DNA of 64,000 bases from Gammaproteobacteria bacterium (lineage in GTDB: Bacteria; Pseudomonadota; Gammaproteobacteria; Steroidobacterales; Steroidobacteraceae), in assembly GCA_003164785.1 (NCBI GenBank), contig PLUE01000020.1, positions 82,673 to 146,672 on the forward strand, written 5' to 3'. Below the pieces are notes generated by a model that had not been told where the DNA came from, made no database searches, and saw only the letters and a list, made by a program, of their open reading frames with translations. Below, in pieces: positions 1 through 7,288 of this stretch. Positions within the stretch are counted from its first letter, which is position 1. Every line of letters begins with the position of its first letter. A program made the position numbers and the translations under genes.

Positions 1-2
1 CC

Positions 3-620
3 GCCTTCCTGTGGTGGCCACAGCGTCGGGGCTATGTGCGCAAGACGTTGAATGCCGCCAAATGCGATGTGTGGCCCGGCGTCGCGGCCGATCTGGACAT
101 GGTGGCCGCGACCCATGCGTATTACCGGTCGACGTATGTGTTCGTGAGCCGTCAGCGCGCGCCGTTCGAGCACCTGACGCTGGATGACGGGCGGCTGACA
201 ACCGCAAAGATCGGCGTGCAGATGGTCGGCAACGATGCGACGAACACGCCGCCCGCGCACGCCATCGCGAGCCGCGGTCTCACCGAGAATGTCCGGGGCT
301 ACATGGTGTACGGCGATTCGCGCGACGAACATCCCTCGGCGGCCATCGTCGCTGCCGTGTCCGCGGGCGACGTCGATGTGGCCATGGTCTGGGGGCCGCT
401 CGCGGGATATTTCGGCCATCGAAGCTCCGTTCCGTTGCGTATCGAGCCGGTGGTGCCGGCGGATGACCCGCGCTGGCCGATGGCCTTCGACATTTCGATG
501 GGCGTGCGGCGCGATGACGCGGCGCTTCGCGACCGCATCAATGCGGTGTTGGATCGCGAGAAGCCGGCCATCGCTGCAATCCTGCGCGCGTACCATGTCC
601 CCGTGATCACGCCCAGGTAG
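3..620 (+). CDS. XoxJ/MxaJ-type periplasmic substrate-binding protein, 3' part
   Basis: The reading frame is open from the left edge, so the start lies outside the window. The visible 205 residues match the C-terminal part of the quinoprotein-dehydrogenase-associated solute-binding family (XoxJ/MxaJ): WWPQRRGYVRKTLNAAKCDV near the start and the YYRSTYVFVSR segment are typical of it. Known members are periplasmic and are encoded beside PQQ-dependent methanol or other alcohol dehydrogenases (xoxF, xoxG), where they help form the active enzyme. I therefore infer that an alcohol dehydrogenase cluster lies to the left. The gene ends at TAG 618-620. No dehydrogenase gene is visible downstream, so this is probably the last gene of its operon. 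Confidence 0.75.
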   Translation, partial: AFLWWPQRRGYVRKTLNAAKCDVWPGVAADLDMVAATHAYYRSTYVFVSRQRAPFEHLTLDDGRLTTAKIGVQMVGNDATNTPPAHAIASRGLTENVRGYMVYGDSRDEHPSAAIVAAVSAGDVDVAMVWGPLAGYFGHRSSVPLRIEPVVPADDPRWPMAFDISMGVRRDDAALRDRINAVLDREKPAIAAILRAYHVPVITPR

Positions 621-690
621 CGTGGGGCGTGTCGATCAACGCGATGGTGTGAAGATCGCCGATGATGGCGTGGTCCTTGATGGACGACGA
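607..690 (-). pseudogene. N-terminal relic of a GH15 glucoamylase/trehalase-type protein
   Basis: Read leftwards, this stretch gives SSIKDHAIIGDLHTIALID before a TGA stop. It resembles the opening of bacterial GH15 proteins (I-x-D-x-A-[IL]-I-G-D-x-x-T-x-A-L). Only about 25 residues survive and the catalytic domain is absent. It is squeezed between the XoxJ-like gene and a histidine kinase relic. The match is short, so the family call is tentative. Confidence 0.4.
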
Positions 691-701
691 GGTGTGCGAG
701 G

Positions 702-941
702 TTGCCGCCCATTTCCAACGCGATGCGGCGGTCGAAGTGCGACCGCAGGCGTCTGCACCACTTCGTCGGTAGCTACGCGGCCTTCGCCAAATTGCCGGCG
801 CCGCGGCCGGAGCCCATCGCGTGGGACGCATTCGTCGCCGAGATCGCCGAAGCCCATGGCGGGCGGGTTCACCTCGCGAACCGCGACGGCGGCGGGCTAT
901 GTGTCACCCTGGATTTCCCGACCGCGCCGCTCGATGGCTGA
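702..941 (+). pseudogene. Histidine kinase relic (NtrY-like dimerisation end joined to last ATPase motif)
   Basis: The frame reads HFVGSYAAFAKLPAPRPEPI, typical of the segment after the H-box in NtrY-like kinases. It runs straight into AHGGRVHLANRDGGGLCVTL, the G2-box end of the HATPase domain. The N and G1 boxes that should lie between (about 100 residues) are missing, as are the sensor region and the phospho-accepting His. The piece therefore looks like a kinase gene collapsed by an internal in-frame deletion. It cannot encode an active kinase. Confidence 0.6.
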
Positions 942-1051
942 GGTCGGCCGACCTCGCTGCGCCCATTCTGCGGCGCTGCTGCTAACATCCGGTGCTGCAA
1001 AAAGAACAACAAGGCGAAAGCGGATGACACGAGCGGTGCTTGGATTGCTGT

Positions 1052-2416
1052 ATGCCGCGCATACTCGCTAGCGGCGTGGCGTCCCCGCGTCCATTGAAGC
1101 GCATCCTCGGCTTGGGCTTCGGTCTGGCGATGGTATTCGGCGGCACGGTGGGCGTGGGAATCCTGCGTCTGCCGGGTACGCTCGCCGCCGCACTGGGCGA
1201 TGCGCACCTCATCGAGGTGTTTTGGGTGGTGGGTGGCATTTACGCCCTGTTGGGCGCCGTCGCGGTGTCGGAGCTTGCCGCGATGCTGCCGCAGGCCGGC
1301 GGCTTCTACGTCTACGCGCGCCGCGCCTTCGGCAACGGGATTGGATTCGTCATCGGCTGGAGCGATTGGTTCAACGAAGTGGCGGCGCTGTCGTATGGCG
1401 CGATTACGGCGATCACGTTTCTCGGGGCGCTGTGGCCGGTGGCCACGACGTATCCGCGCACGGGCGCCATCGGCATCGTGCTCGCATTCACGGCACTGCA
1501 TTGGGTCGGGCTGCGGATGGGAAGCACCCTGACGCGCATCATCAGCCTGTCCATCGGCCTGATGCTGTTGATCGTGGTCGCCGCCTGCTTTCACGCCGCT
1601 CCCGTGGCGGCATCCGCCACCGCGTTGCCGGCGTCGGCCGCATCGCTTCCATTGATGTCCCTGGGCATGTTCGCGGCCGTCGTGACCGCCTTGCGCGCCG
1701 TCTTCGTCACCTACGACGGCTGGTATTCGCCGATTTATCTGGCGGAGGAGAATACCGATCCGGGGCGCACGCTGCCGCGCGCGATGATCGGCGGCACCGT
1801 GGTGGTGGCCGCGTTGTACGTCCTCATCAACGTCGCGATTCTGCGTGTCGTGCCGCTGCCGGTGCTCGCCGTGTCGGCGCTGCCGGCCGCCGATGCCGCG
1901 CGGGTGGTGCTGCCCCACGGCGGCGCGGAATTGGTCACCGTGATCTCGCTGCTGACGGTGCTGAGCTTGATCAACGCGATCATGTTGATGACGCCGCGCA
2001 TCCTGTTGGCCATCGGCCGGGATGGATTGTTCACGACAAAGGCTGCCATGGTGAGTGCAAGCGGCACACCGCGTCTGGCGTTGGCGGTCACCAGTGCGGC
2101 GGCGGCCGCGCTGATCTTGAGCGGTACGTTCGACCAGATCGTCGCGCTTGCCGCGGTGGTCTTTTTGTTGAACTACGTGTCGGCCTACGTGGCGCTGTTC
2201 GTGCTGCGACGACGCGAGCCCGGCTTGTACCGGCCGTATCGAGCCGCCGGATATCCGTGGAGCACCTCGCTCGCGCTGGCGGGCTGCACGATGATCCTGG
2301 CGGCGGCGGTCTGGGAAGATCCGCGTTCCGGGATCATTGCGGCGGTGTTGTTGGTGGCCTGCGTGCCCCTCTATGCGTGGTTGTCGCGGCGGCGCTCAGT
2401 CGAAGTCGGGGGCTAG
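1052..2416 (+). CDS. APC-family amino acid permease
   Basis: This 454-residue inner-membrane protein has about twelve hydrophobic segments. The N-terminal part carries the glycine-rich first helix FGGTVGVGILRLPG, where APC transporters unwind TM1 to bind substrate. Next comes SELAAMLPQAGGFYVYARRAFG, the TM2-TM3 signature of the family. It probably imports an amino acid or amine by proton coupling; the substrate cannot be read from sequence. I chose ATG 1052 rather than the in-frame TTG 1040 because ATG is preferred and nothing of the family is lost. Its last 21 bases overlap the end of the convergent Nudix gene. Confidence 0.85.
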   Translation: MPRILASGVASPRPLKRILGLGFGLAMVFGGTVGVGILRLPGTLAAALGDAHLIEVFWVVGGIYALLGAVAVSELAAMLPQAGGFYVYARRAFGNGIGFVIGWSDWFNEVAALSYGAITAITFLGALWPVATTYPRTGAIGIVLAFTALHWVGLRMGSTLTRIISLSIGLMLLIVVAACFHAAPVAASATALPASAASLPLMSLGMFAAVVTALRAVFVTYDGWYSPIYLAEENTDPGRTLPRAMIGGTVVVAALYVLINVAILRVVPLPVLAVSALPAADAARVVLPHGGAELVTVISLLTVLSLINAIMLMTPRILLAIGRDGLFTTKAAMVSASGTPRLALAVTSAAAAALILSGTFDQIVALAAVVFLLNYVSAYVALFVLRRREPGLYRPYRAAGYPWSTSLALAGCTMILAAAVWEDPRSGIIAAVLLVACVPLYAWLSRRRSVEVGG

Positions 2417-3016
2417 CTGCGGATTTTCGGCGTGTTCGAACATGAGTCCGATCTGCTGCGCAGTGGTGCGTCCGAGCGACAAGGGCGGCAGATCATGCCG
2501 CGGGAAGAAACCGACCTCGCTGGTTTCGTTGCTGGGCGTGGCGCTTCCGCCGGTCAGCTCGCAGACGAAGAAAAGCTTGTAGATCGAATCGAGCTGATGC
2601 GGGGCGTTGCGTTTGCGGTAGTCGTGGACGGCGGCGAGCTTGATCGCGCGTGCCGTGAATCCCGACTCCTCGGCCACTTCCCTGACCACGCATTCGGCGG
2701 GCGTTTGATTCACGTCGGCCCAACCGCCCGGCAGCGTCCACCTGCCGTCGCTCACCTCGCGCACCAGCAGCACCCGGCCGTCGCGAAAGGCGGCTCCGCG
2801 GACATCGACCTTCGGTGTCGCATAGCCCGCATCGAGCTGGAACGCGCCGAGCAGGTTGGCCGGGTCGATTCCGGCCCCATCGGCGATCAGCGTCGCGCCC
2901 AGCTCGCGAATACGTTCGAATCTCTGCCGGTCGAACGGGTCCCGGGAAAAGGTGAGGCCGATCTGCGCGATGGCGCGCAGCTCCCGGCCCATCACCAACC
3001 AGGACGGCTCGCTCAT
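2396..3016 (-). CDS. Nudix hydrolase with N-terminal helper domain
   Basis: The protein has 206 residues: an N-terminal helical domain (about 1-60) typical of YjhB/ADP-ribose-type Nudix enzymes, then the Nudix fold. The Nudix box runs around residues 97-120, with REVAEESG giving the metal-binding glutamates. The first conserved glutamate of the box (G-x5-E) is replaced by Gln (GWADVNQ), which is unusual though not the catalytic position. Such enzymes cleave nucleoside diphosphates linked to another moiety; the substrate is unknown. The start overlaps the stop of the upstream cdh gene by four bases (ATGA), so the two are probably co-transcribed and translationally coupled. Confidence 0.85.
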   Translation of the reverse strand: MSEPSWLVMGRELRAIAQIGLTFSRDPFDRQRFERIRELGATLIADGAGIDPANLLGAFQLDAGYATPKVDVRGAAFRDGRVLLVREVSDGRWTLPGGWADVNQTPAECVVREVAEESGFTARAIKLAAVHDYRKRNAPHQLDSIYKLFFVCELTGGSATPSNETSEVGFFPRHDLPPLSLGRTTAQQIGLMFEHAENPQLAPDFD

Positions 3017-3837
3017 CCACCGGCTCCTGCGACCGTGCAGGTGGCGTCGAGCAGCAACTCACCCGTGGGGCCGGTGCCCGTCAGCACGACGAATCCTGCG
3101 CCGTCCTTGAACTGCATGCCCGCGACCACCAGCGTGTAATCGCCCATGTGCCGGCGCACCTCGGGGCCGAGCTTCGCCAGCAATTCGAACGGATTGGCGC
3201 CGTCCAGGCCGATGCCCATGACGCGCATCGCCTGATACGTGGAATCTACGATCGGCAACGGCGCCCAGACATCGCCGATCTGGGCGGAACTCGTCCGCAA
3301 GGACTCCACGACGTCCTGGCGCAGACATTCGATATGGATGTGGAATTGGTCCTGGCCACGGGAATGTGCGGTGTTCACCGCCAGCCCGATGGCCGTGCGG
3401 GGCACCGGATGACCGACGAATCGCGTGATGAGGTCGCGAGCGTGCCAGGCCTCCGCGAAATAGTTGGGGGAGTCCGGATCGAGAAGTTCGTTGCTTTCGA
3501 TCCCCGCCATCGTCTGGGTCGGGATCAACAGGAAATGCGCGCCGCCTTTGCGATCCGCAAGCAGCGCATAACCGGAATTGCCGGTTTTTGCGTCGGGCAA
3601 GAACACCTTCTCGCAGGGAGCGGGGTCCTGCTTCTGGATCCAGTTCACCATGCATTGTTCCTGCACGATATGGCGCAGGGCGTCCGGCCCGGTGTTCACC
3701 TCGGGGGTGTACGTGGAGCCCTGGGATGCCTTGTCTCCTCCATGCGGAGTGCGGGCGCCGCCTGCGACGGCGAGTGCTCCGGTGGCGGCGGTGGCGACTG
3801 TTAGCGCAAAAAGCGCACTGCGGAAGGTCGATTTCAC
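3013..3837 (-). CDS. cdh: CDP-diacylglycerol diphosphatase
   Basis: Cdh hydrolyses CDP-diacylglycerol to phosphatidate and CMP, feeding back on phospholipid synthesis. The 274-residue protein starts with a signal-anchor-like segment (residues 5-25, FALTVATAATGALAVAGG) and continues with a HIT-like domain. Its histidine motif HSRGQDQFHIHI lies around residues 155-166, followed by CLRQDVVESL as in E. coli Cdh. The family's C-terminal HMG(D/S)Y segment is also present. It lies directly upstream of the Nudix gene with a 4-base overlap. Between its start and the divergent porin lies a Fur box, which could also affect this gene. Confidence 0.85.
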   Translation of the reverse strand: MKSTFRSALFALTVATAATGALAVAGGARTPHGGDKASQGSTYTPEVNTGPDALRHIVQEQCMVNWIQKQDPAPCEKVFLPDAKTGNSGYALLADRKGGAHFLLIPTQTMAGIESNELLDPDSPNYFAEAWHARDLITRFVGHPVPRTAIGLAVNTAHSRGQDQFHIHIECLRQDVVESLRTSSAQIGDVWAPLPIVDSTYQAMRVMGIGLDGANPFELLAKLGPEVRRHMGDYTLVVAGMQFKDGAGFVVLTGTGPTGELLLDATCTVAGAGG

Positions 3838-3927
3838 GTGTCTCCGATCGGATAAGTTGGCTGCTGGGCAACCATCATTGCAAATCGGTGGAGTTTATCC
3901 AGCCATTCGGTATTTGCCATCATTATT

Positions 3928-3946
3928 GCTAATGCGAATCATTATC
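3928..3946. promoter_or_regulatory. Fur box
   Basis: GCTAATGCGAATCATTATC matches 16 of 19 positions of the classical Fur consensus GATAATGATAATCATTATC. It sits in the 171-base divergent region between cdh and the porin, 63 bases before the porin ATG, in a locally AT-rich patch. Iron-dependent repression of the porin is the natural reading. Confidence 0.7.
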
Positions 3947-4008
3947 GATAGCATTCGCCTTCGTATTAATGCCCGGTCAATCGGCAGGGCTCGTTTAGGG
4001 ATGAGGCG

Positions 4009-4221
4009 ATGGATTTCACGAACCTTGGTGGATGGCTCGGACGGGTTGGACTGTGGATGGCCGTGGCGACCGTCGCCGGCTGCGGCGGCTCTGCCAGCAC
4101 CAATCCGACGAGCAGCGCCGTCACGCCGTCCAAGTCGTCCGAACAGCAGCAGATCGATGCCTTGCGGCAGCAACTGCAGGCGGTTCAGGCGCAGATGAAG
4201 CAGCTTGCCGAGCAAAATTAG
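4009..4221 (+). pseudogene. N-terminal part of porin gene, ends at in-frame TAG
   Basis: This 70-codon stretch encodes an N-terminal export segment (LWMAVATVAGCGG, with lipobox-like VAGC) and a heptad-type coiled coil, QQIDALRQQLQAVQAQMKQL. It then hits TAG at 4219-4221. The same frame continues directly with ELLQKLQPQV, completing the coiled coil, and then with the beta-barrel part (next entry). A single porin of about 522 residues with an N-terminal coiled coil is a familiar architecture, so the TAG looks like a nonsense change, or a sequencing error, in one gene. Without this segment the barrel has no export signal. Confidence 0.65.
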
Positions 4222-4224
4222 GAA

Positions 4225-5577
4225 TTGTTGCAAAAGCTGCAACCGCAGGTGGCCACCCCGCCCGCCCCGCCCGCGTCGCCTGGCAATGTGACACCGCCGG
4301 CTGCCGCGTCGACAGCCGCGCCGTCCGGTTATGGCCTGACGCCGCCCGGCGCGACCTCGCTCGCGCCGCCGCTGGCCGGCTCGAATGGTGCGCCGTCGAG
4401 CATGGAGGGCACCCCGATCGGTGGAACGTCGGCTCTATCCGGTGTGAAGCTGTGGGGTTACGGGGAGATCTATTACACCCGACCTTCGCGAGTGCCGAGC
4501 AGGGCCGAGGCTGATCTGGCGCGGGCCGTATTCGGCATCGGTTACTCGTTCGACGCGAAGACCGAATTCAACTCCGAGTTTGAGGTCGAGCATGCGGTAT
4601 CGTCCGCAAGCGATGTGGGCGAGTTCGAAATGGAGCAATTCTACGTCGATCGTCAGCTGGCCGATCCGGTCACGGTCCGCGCGGGCCTTTTCCTGATGCC
4701 GTTCGGTCTGCTGAACGAACATCACGAACCCACCAATTTCTACGGTGTCCAGCGCAACTTCGTCGAGACCCTGATCATCCCGAGCACCTGGCGCGAAGGC
4801 GGATTCAATCTGCATGGCGACACGCCGGTCGGGTTCAGCTGGAACGTGGGACTCACCACGGGCTTCGATTTGTCGAAATGGGATTACACGCCGGAGTTCC
4901 CGCAGTACACGACCGCGCTCGATCTCGAGGACAACGATGTGGCGCCGCTGCAATCCACGCATCAAGAGCTCGCGCTCGCCAATGCGCACAACCTCAGTCA
5001 GTACATTGCGCTGGGCTATTACGGCGTTCCGGGATTGACGCTCGGCGCCGCCGTCTTTACGGGAAATGCCGCGAAGGTGCAGGCGCCGCCGAACGCGCCG
5101 ATTCTCGGCAATCAGCGCGTCACGTTGTGGGAATCCCATGTGCGTTGGACGCCGGGCAAGTTCGACCTGTCGGCGTTGTACGCGCACGGCTCGATCAGCA
5201 ATCTCGGGGTGGCGAACGCGTCGAATCCGGGATCGCCGAATCCGATCCCCTCTGACTTCTTCGGCTACTACGCCGAGGCCGCCTACGGGTTGTGGGAACA
5301 CGGCGATTACCGCCTGGCACCGTTCATCAGGTGGGAGCGCTATGACATGGGCTCGCGCTACGAGGGGACCTCGGGTCCGGTGGTGCCGGCCGGTCTGCTG
5401 CCGTTGTCGGCCACGCCAGGGGACTACGGCTATTGGCCGCAAAATCAAGACCGAGTCTGGACGGTCGGCGCAAACCTTTACACGACGCCGCATGTGGTGT
5501 TGAAGGCCGACTATCAGTGGTTCCACGTCAACAGCGATTTCAACCGGTTCGATCTCGGCCTCGGGCCGGCGTTCTAG
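4225..5577 (+). CDS. Outer-membrane porin, OprO/OprP-like barrel (downstream of in-frame TAG)
   Basis: The 450 codons after the TAG begin with the end of a coiled coil and a Pro/Ala-rich linker (about 70 residues). From VKLWGYGEIYYT onward the pattern is the alternating one of a beta-barrel, with many aromatic girdle residues, ending in the outer-membrane signature phenylalanine (LGLGPAF). It resembles phosphate-selective-porin-type proteins; the substrate is unknown. A Fur box upstream suggests induction under iron starvation. A start at TTG 4225 would give a protein without a signal peptide, so the functional product should begin at 4009 and require the TAG to be absent or read through. The stop overlaps the end of the convergent AAA ATPase gene by 4 bases. 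Confidence 0.7.
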   Translation: MLQKLQPQVATPPAPPASPGNVTPPAAASTAAPSGYGLTPPGATSLAPPLAGSNGAPSSMEGTPIGGTSALSGVKLWGYGEIYYTRPSRVPSRAEADLARAVFGIGYSFDAKTEFNSEFEVEHAVSSASDVGEFEMEQFYVDRQLADPVTVRAGLFLMPFGLLNEHHEPTNFYGVQRNFVETLIIPSTWREGGFNLHGDTPVGFSWNVGLTTGFDLSKWDYTPEFPQYTTALDLEDNDVAPLQSTHQELALANAHNLSQYIALGYYGVPGLTLGAAVFTGNAAKVQAPPNAPILGNQRVTLWESHVRWTPGKFDLSALYAHGSISNLGVANASNPGSPNPIPSDFFGYYAEAAYGLWEHGDYRLAPFIRWERYDMGSRYEGTSGPVVPAGLLPLSATPGDYGYWPQNQDRVWTVGANLYTTPHVVLKADYQWFHVNSDFNRFDLGLGPAF

Positions 5578-6863
5578 GAACGGCGCGAGCGGGACGCCTC
5601 AGGATCGCGACGAGGGGCGGCTACCCTTGCCTCGGACCGGATGCTCGGCACCGCACCATAGAGGCCGAGAAGATAGCACTTGGCGATCAACTCGCGTTTG
5701 CGCGGGGTGGAGCGCAGCAGCGGCGTGAGCACACTGGCGCGATTCGCGTCGAGCTCCATGAGCCAGATTTCGTCGCGGCGCAGGATGTCCAGATCCATGA
5801 GCGTCGTGTTATGCGTGATGAGCACCAACTGGGCGCCATGGCTCGAAGTCTCCGGGTCATTGATGATTTGCACCAGGAAGCGCGCGATCAGCGGATGCAA
5901 GCCCGTGTCGAACTCGTCGATGAGCAACAACCGGCCCCTGTCGATAGCCGTCAGCAGCGGCCCCAGGAGCGCGAACAGGCGTTGGGTGCCGGCCGCCTCG
6001 AAGGCTGAGTCGAGCCATACCGGTACCCACCCTTTGTGGGCGTACAGAAACTCGACCAGTGGCGGCTGCGCGGGTGGGGCGGGTGAGCCGGAAGCCCTGA
6101 ATCCGCCCGGCGCGATCTCACGTTCGGCCACCCGCACGTCTTCGACCGGAATATCCACGGCGCGCAAAAGCGCCAGCATCCGCTCTTTGAAATCCTCGTT
6201 TTGGACGTAGGCTGCGGCGCGGCCAAGATCGTTCAGGTCGGCCGGCAATACGATCTCGAGGCTATGCTCCACCCAGTGCACCAACGGCGCCAATTGATCG
6301 GAGTTCAGCTGCGCCGCTGCCGTGAGGAACAGCGCGGTGGGTCGGGTCGCCTTGCGCCACATCTTGCGCGGCCCGTTGAAGTGGGGGGAAAACCCCAACC
6401 ACTCGTCGCGTTGGGTGTCGGGGTCGAAGCGTCGCTCGAACCACCGCTGAGACTTTCCGGTGCGATAGACCAGCAGGCGCTCCGCCGTGATGCGCCGGGC
6501 GTCATGAGACAGGCTGTAGCGGTAGCGCGTCGTGCCCAGGAGGACATCGATCTCAAACCGGGTCGGCTGATGCTCCGTTGGTCCGAAGCGAAAGGGGGTG
6601 TGCAATTCGCGGAGCCGGTCGTCCGAGTATCCGGTGGAGTGCAGGATCAGATCGCGAAACGTCGCCAGCGCCGCCAGCATGTTGGTCTTGCCGCTGGCAT
6701 TGGCCCCGAATATCACGGCCGATTTCGACACCTTGGGGACCGCCCTCATGCCGGTGCGCATGCAATGGGTGGATTCGTGCGACCGGTCGGATGAGGAAGC
6801 AAAGGAGAAGATCTGTTCCGCCGAAAAAGATCGAAAATTCTCCACTGAGAATGCGATGAGCAT
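5574..6863 (-). CDS. AAA family ATP-binding protein (AAA_15/AAA_21, OLD/RloA-like)
   Basis: The 429-residue protein belongs to the SMC/OLD-like ATPases that occur in defence and repair modules. It opens with the family start FSVENFRSFSAEQ, has Walker A GANASGKTNML near residue 54 and Walker B LLLIDEFDTGLHP near residue 315, followed by the H-loop LITHN. There is no recognisable nuclease domain in it. No partner gene (such as RloB or an HNH/TOPRIM protein) lies next to it: the left neighbour is a convergent porin and the right is 425 empty bases. It may be a solitary relative of anti-phage ATPases, but that role is inference. Confidence 0.75.
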   Translation of the reverse strand: MLIAFSVENFRSFSAEQIFSFASSSDRSHESTHCMRTGMRAVPKVSKSAVIFGANASGKTNMLAALATFRDLILHSTGYSDDRLRELHTPFRFGPTEHQPTRFEIDVLLGTTRYRYSLSHDARRITAERLLVYRTGKSQRWFERRFDPDTQRDEWLGFSPHFNGPRKMWRKATRPTALFLTAAAQLNSDQLAPLVHWVEHSLEIVLPADLNDLGRAAAYVQNEDFKERMLALLRAVDIPVEDVRVAEREIAPGGFRASGSPAPPAQPPLVEFLYAHKGWVPVWLDSAFEAAGTQRLFALLGPLLTAIDRGRLLLIDEFDTGLHPLIARFLVQIINDPETSSHGAQLVLITHNTTLMDLDILRRDEIWLMELDANRASVLTPLLRSTPRKRELIAKCYLLGLYGAVPSIRSEARVAAPRRDPEASRSRRS

Positions 6864-7288
6864 GCTGTCCTTGGATGGTTCTCTCTCCGGCTATTGTAGT
6901 CGCGCAGCGCCTGACAATCTTGCCGCACATCGACACAAACGCCAACGGCCGAGCTTTTCGCAGATGCCTGCGCCAAATCGGGTAAAACCACACAAATAAG
7001 CCCGCCGGGCGCACCCGCAGCATTGCCGGGGCGGCGATCCGCCGCTGATAGATGGCGAAGCTGGGGGTATCGCCGACTACCGCGACGGCCGGTCATAACG
7101 TGATCATCGATGCGACATTGCAACGAACCCGGGCAAACCAATTCGGGTTAAGAATCTGTCACTCACCGCTGCGTGGGCCGATCTGGGCACGATTGCCGGC
7201 AAAACCACCCCGCGTGGGATATATGTTTCCGTGGGGGTGGGTATTTGACGTGAGTTAAGAGGCGAAGCCGCATACTATACGCGGCCTT
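6864..7288. other. Intergenic region between AAA ATPase and uup
   Basis: No protein with family features, RNA gene or convincing promoter was found in these 425 bases. It separates two divergently transcribed genes, so it should contain promoters for both. A TTGACG at 7245-7250 and a TACTAT at 7273-7278 lie before uup, but their 22-base spacing is too long for a normal sigma-70 promoter. Confidence 0.5.

Noticed and set aside
7245..7278. Sigma-70 promoter for uup
   Set aside because: The TTGACG and TACTAT elements are spaced 22 bases apart, outside the workable range.
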